64,000 nt of DNA from Roseomonas xinghualingensis (GTDB lineage Bacteria; Pseudomonadota; Alphaproteobacteria; Acetobacterales; Acetobacteraceae). The notes beneath the pieces were generated by a model. The model saw only the letters and a list, made by a program, of their open reading frames with translations. It was not told the DNA's origin and did not search any database. Below, piece by piece: positions 63,656 to 64,000 of this stretch. How positions within the stretch are numbered: position 1 is the first letter of the stretch; every line of letters begins with the position of its first letter. The stretch lies in assembly GCF_025791835.1 (NCBI RefSeq), contig NZ_JAOXLP010000020.1, positions 7,048 through 71,047 of the forward strand. The letters run 5' to 3'. Position numbers and translations under genes: made by a program.

Positions 63656-63830
63656 GTGTGCCGCAGCATTTGGCTTCGGGGTGTCATACCTACGCCAAAT
63701 CCTTTGCCTAAAGAACGCTCCCCAAGGACCGTCCCTAACGGTTGTCCTTTCAATGCTCATCAGCTGTCTATGGCGCATAGCGGACATGGACGGCGCGGGC
63801 GTCGTGGGGATGGCCTTGATGGCTCGTGCT
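63656..63830. other. Unassigned DNA between IS fragments
   Basis: About 175 bp without a credible gene. It does not resume the IS110 gene on the far side of the IS701-like piece as far as I can read, so it is either the outer flank or another IS remnant. Confidence 0.4.
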
Positions 63831-64000
63831 AGAGCATGATCCGAGCGATCTGATTCGAATATTCTTGCCCGACGCGGCGACGATCTGATTCACCCTGATG
63901 GCTGGTAGGGAGGCCAGCATGGATGGGCCGGACCTTATCGGAGGATCTTCGCAGCCGCGTCGTTAGGGCAGTGGAGGGCGGGCTTTCGCGCCGCGCGGCC
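63831..64000 (+). mobile_element. Left end of an IS630-family element running off the window
   Basis: A block starting near GAGCATGATCC after a TA dinucleotide leads into an IS630-type transposase gene. An 11-bp direct repeat CGATCTGATTC occurs at 63846-63856 and 63881-63891. IS630 elements target TA, which fits the boundary, but the exact end needs the other terminus. Confidence 0.55.
63923..64000 (+). CDS. IS630-family transposase, N-terminal part
   Basis: The ATG at 63923 opens MGRTLSEDLRSRVVRAVEGG, then LSRRAA, the characteristic N-terminal helix-turn-helix start of IS630/IS870-type transposases. The gene continues beyond the window edge, so integrity cannot be judged. GGGAGG lies about 11 nt upstream. 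The first ATG at 63919 is in another frame. Confidence 0.8.
   Translation, partial: MGRTLSEDLRSRVVRAVEGGLSRRAA

Overview
This window is high-GC chromosomal DNA (about two thirds G+C by eye) of an alphaproteobacterium, most likely of the Acetobacteraceae (Roseomonas-like). The grounds are gene order and families: ispDF-dusB-ntrB-ntrC-ntrY-ntrX-hfq-hflX, an mltB-rlpA-dacC-tmk-holB-metG-tatD run, a two-cold-shock-domain protein, Tat-type peptide-binding proteins and an IspD-IspF fusion. No species can be assigned from sequence alone.

Layout. 1-8000: an edge-truncated tamA (-), an M20 amidohydrolase and a Pat-type protein acetyltransferase (+), an XRE regulator, and glxR and hyi of glyoxylate metabolism (-). 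8140-13299: an AI-2E-family transporter and a complete peptide ABC transporter (two permeases, two ATPases) with no binding protein beside it. 13306-16798: creA, ggt, yraN and mepA. 16851-21363: a type I secretion membrane-fusion protein and ABC exporter with a 97-aa unknown protein, then a GT2 glycosyltransferase. 21640-32169: four successive peptide-binding proteins feeding one permease/ATPase set. 32252-34835: FeS and FAD subunits of a molybdenum hydroxylase without its large catalytic subunit, then a DadA-like oxidoreductase. 34918-36696: the cold-shock protein with a clear terminator, and a lone flagellin with a strongly structured leader. 36776-40225: a thiolase translationally coupled to a deacetylase, and ispDF. 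40352-51895: dusB, both Ntr two-component pairs, dat, a HAD phosphatase, hfq, hflX and an IMPase. 51905-61805: mazG, an MBL hydrolase, tatD, metG, holB, tmk, dacC, rlpA, mltB and lpxR, all on the minus strand. 61906-64000: tRNA-Ser(UGA), then a scrapyard of IS110, IS701-like and IS630 fragments.

Together the core genes cover nitrogen and membrane-status signalling (NtrBC, NtrYX), RNA regulation (Hfq), isoprenoid precursors, DNA replication, nucleotide hygiene and cell-wall remodelling (MepA, DacC, RlpA, MltB). The accessory part is dominated by peptide import and amino-acid handling (two ABC systems, four binding proteins, Ggt, M20 amidohydrolase, DadA, Dat), which suggests growth on peptides and possibly on D-amino-acid-containing material. 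That link is inference. The most unusual signals are a flagellin leader able to fold its ribosome-binding site into alternative hairpins, the four-fold binding-protein array, the missing molybdenum subunit, and a likely CTG start for the deacetylase.
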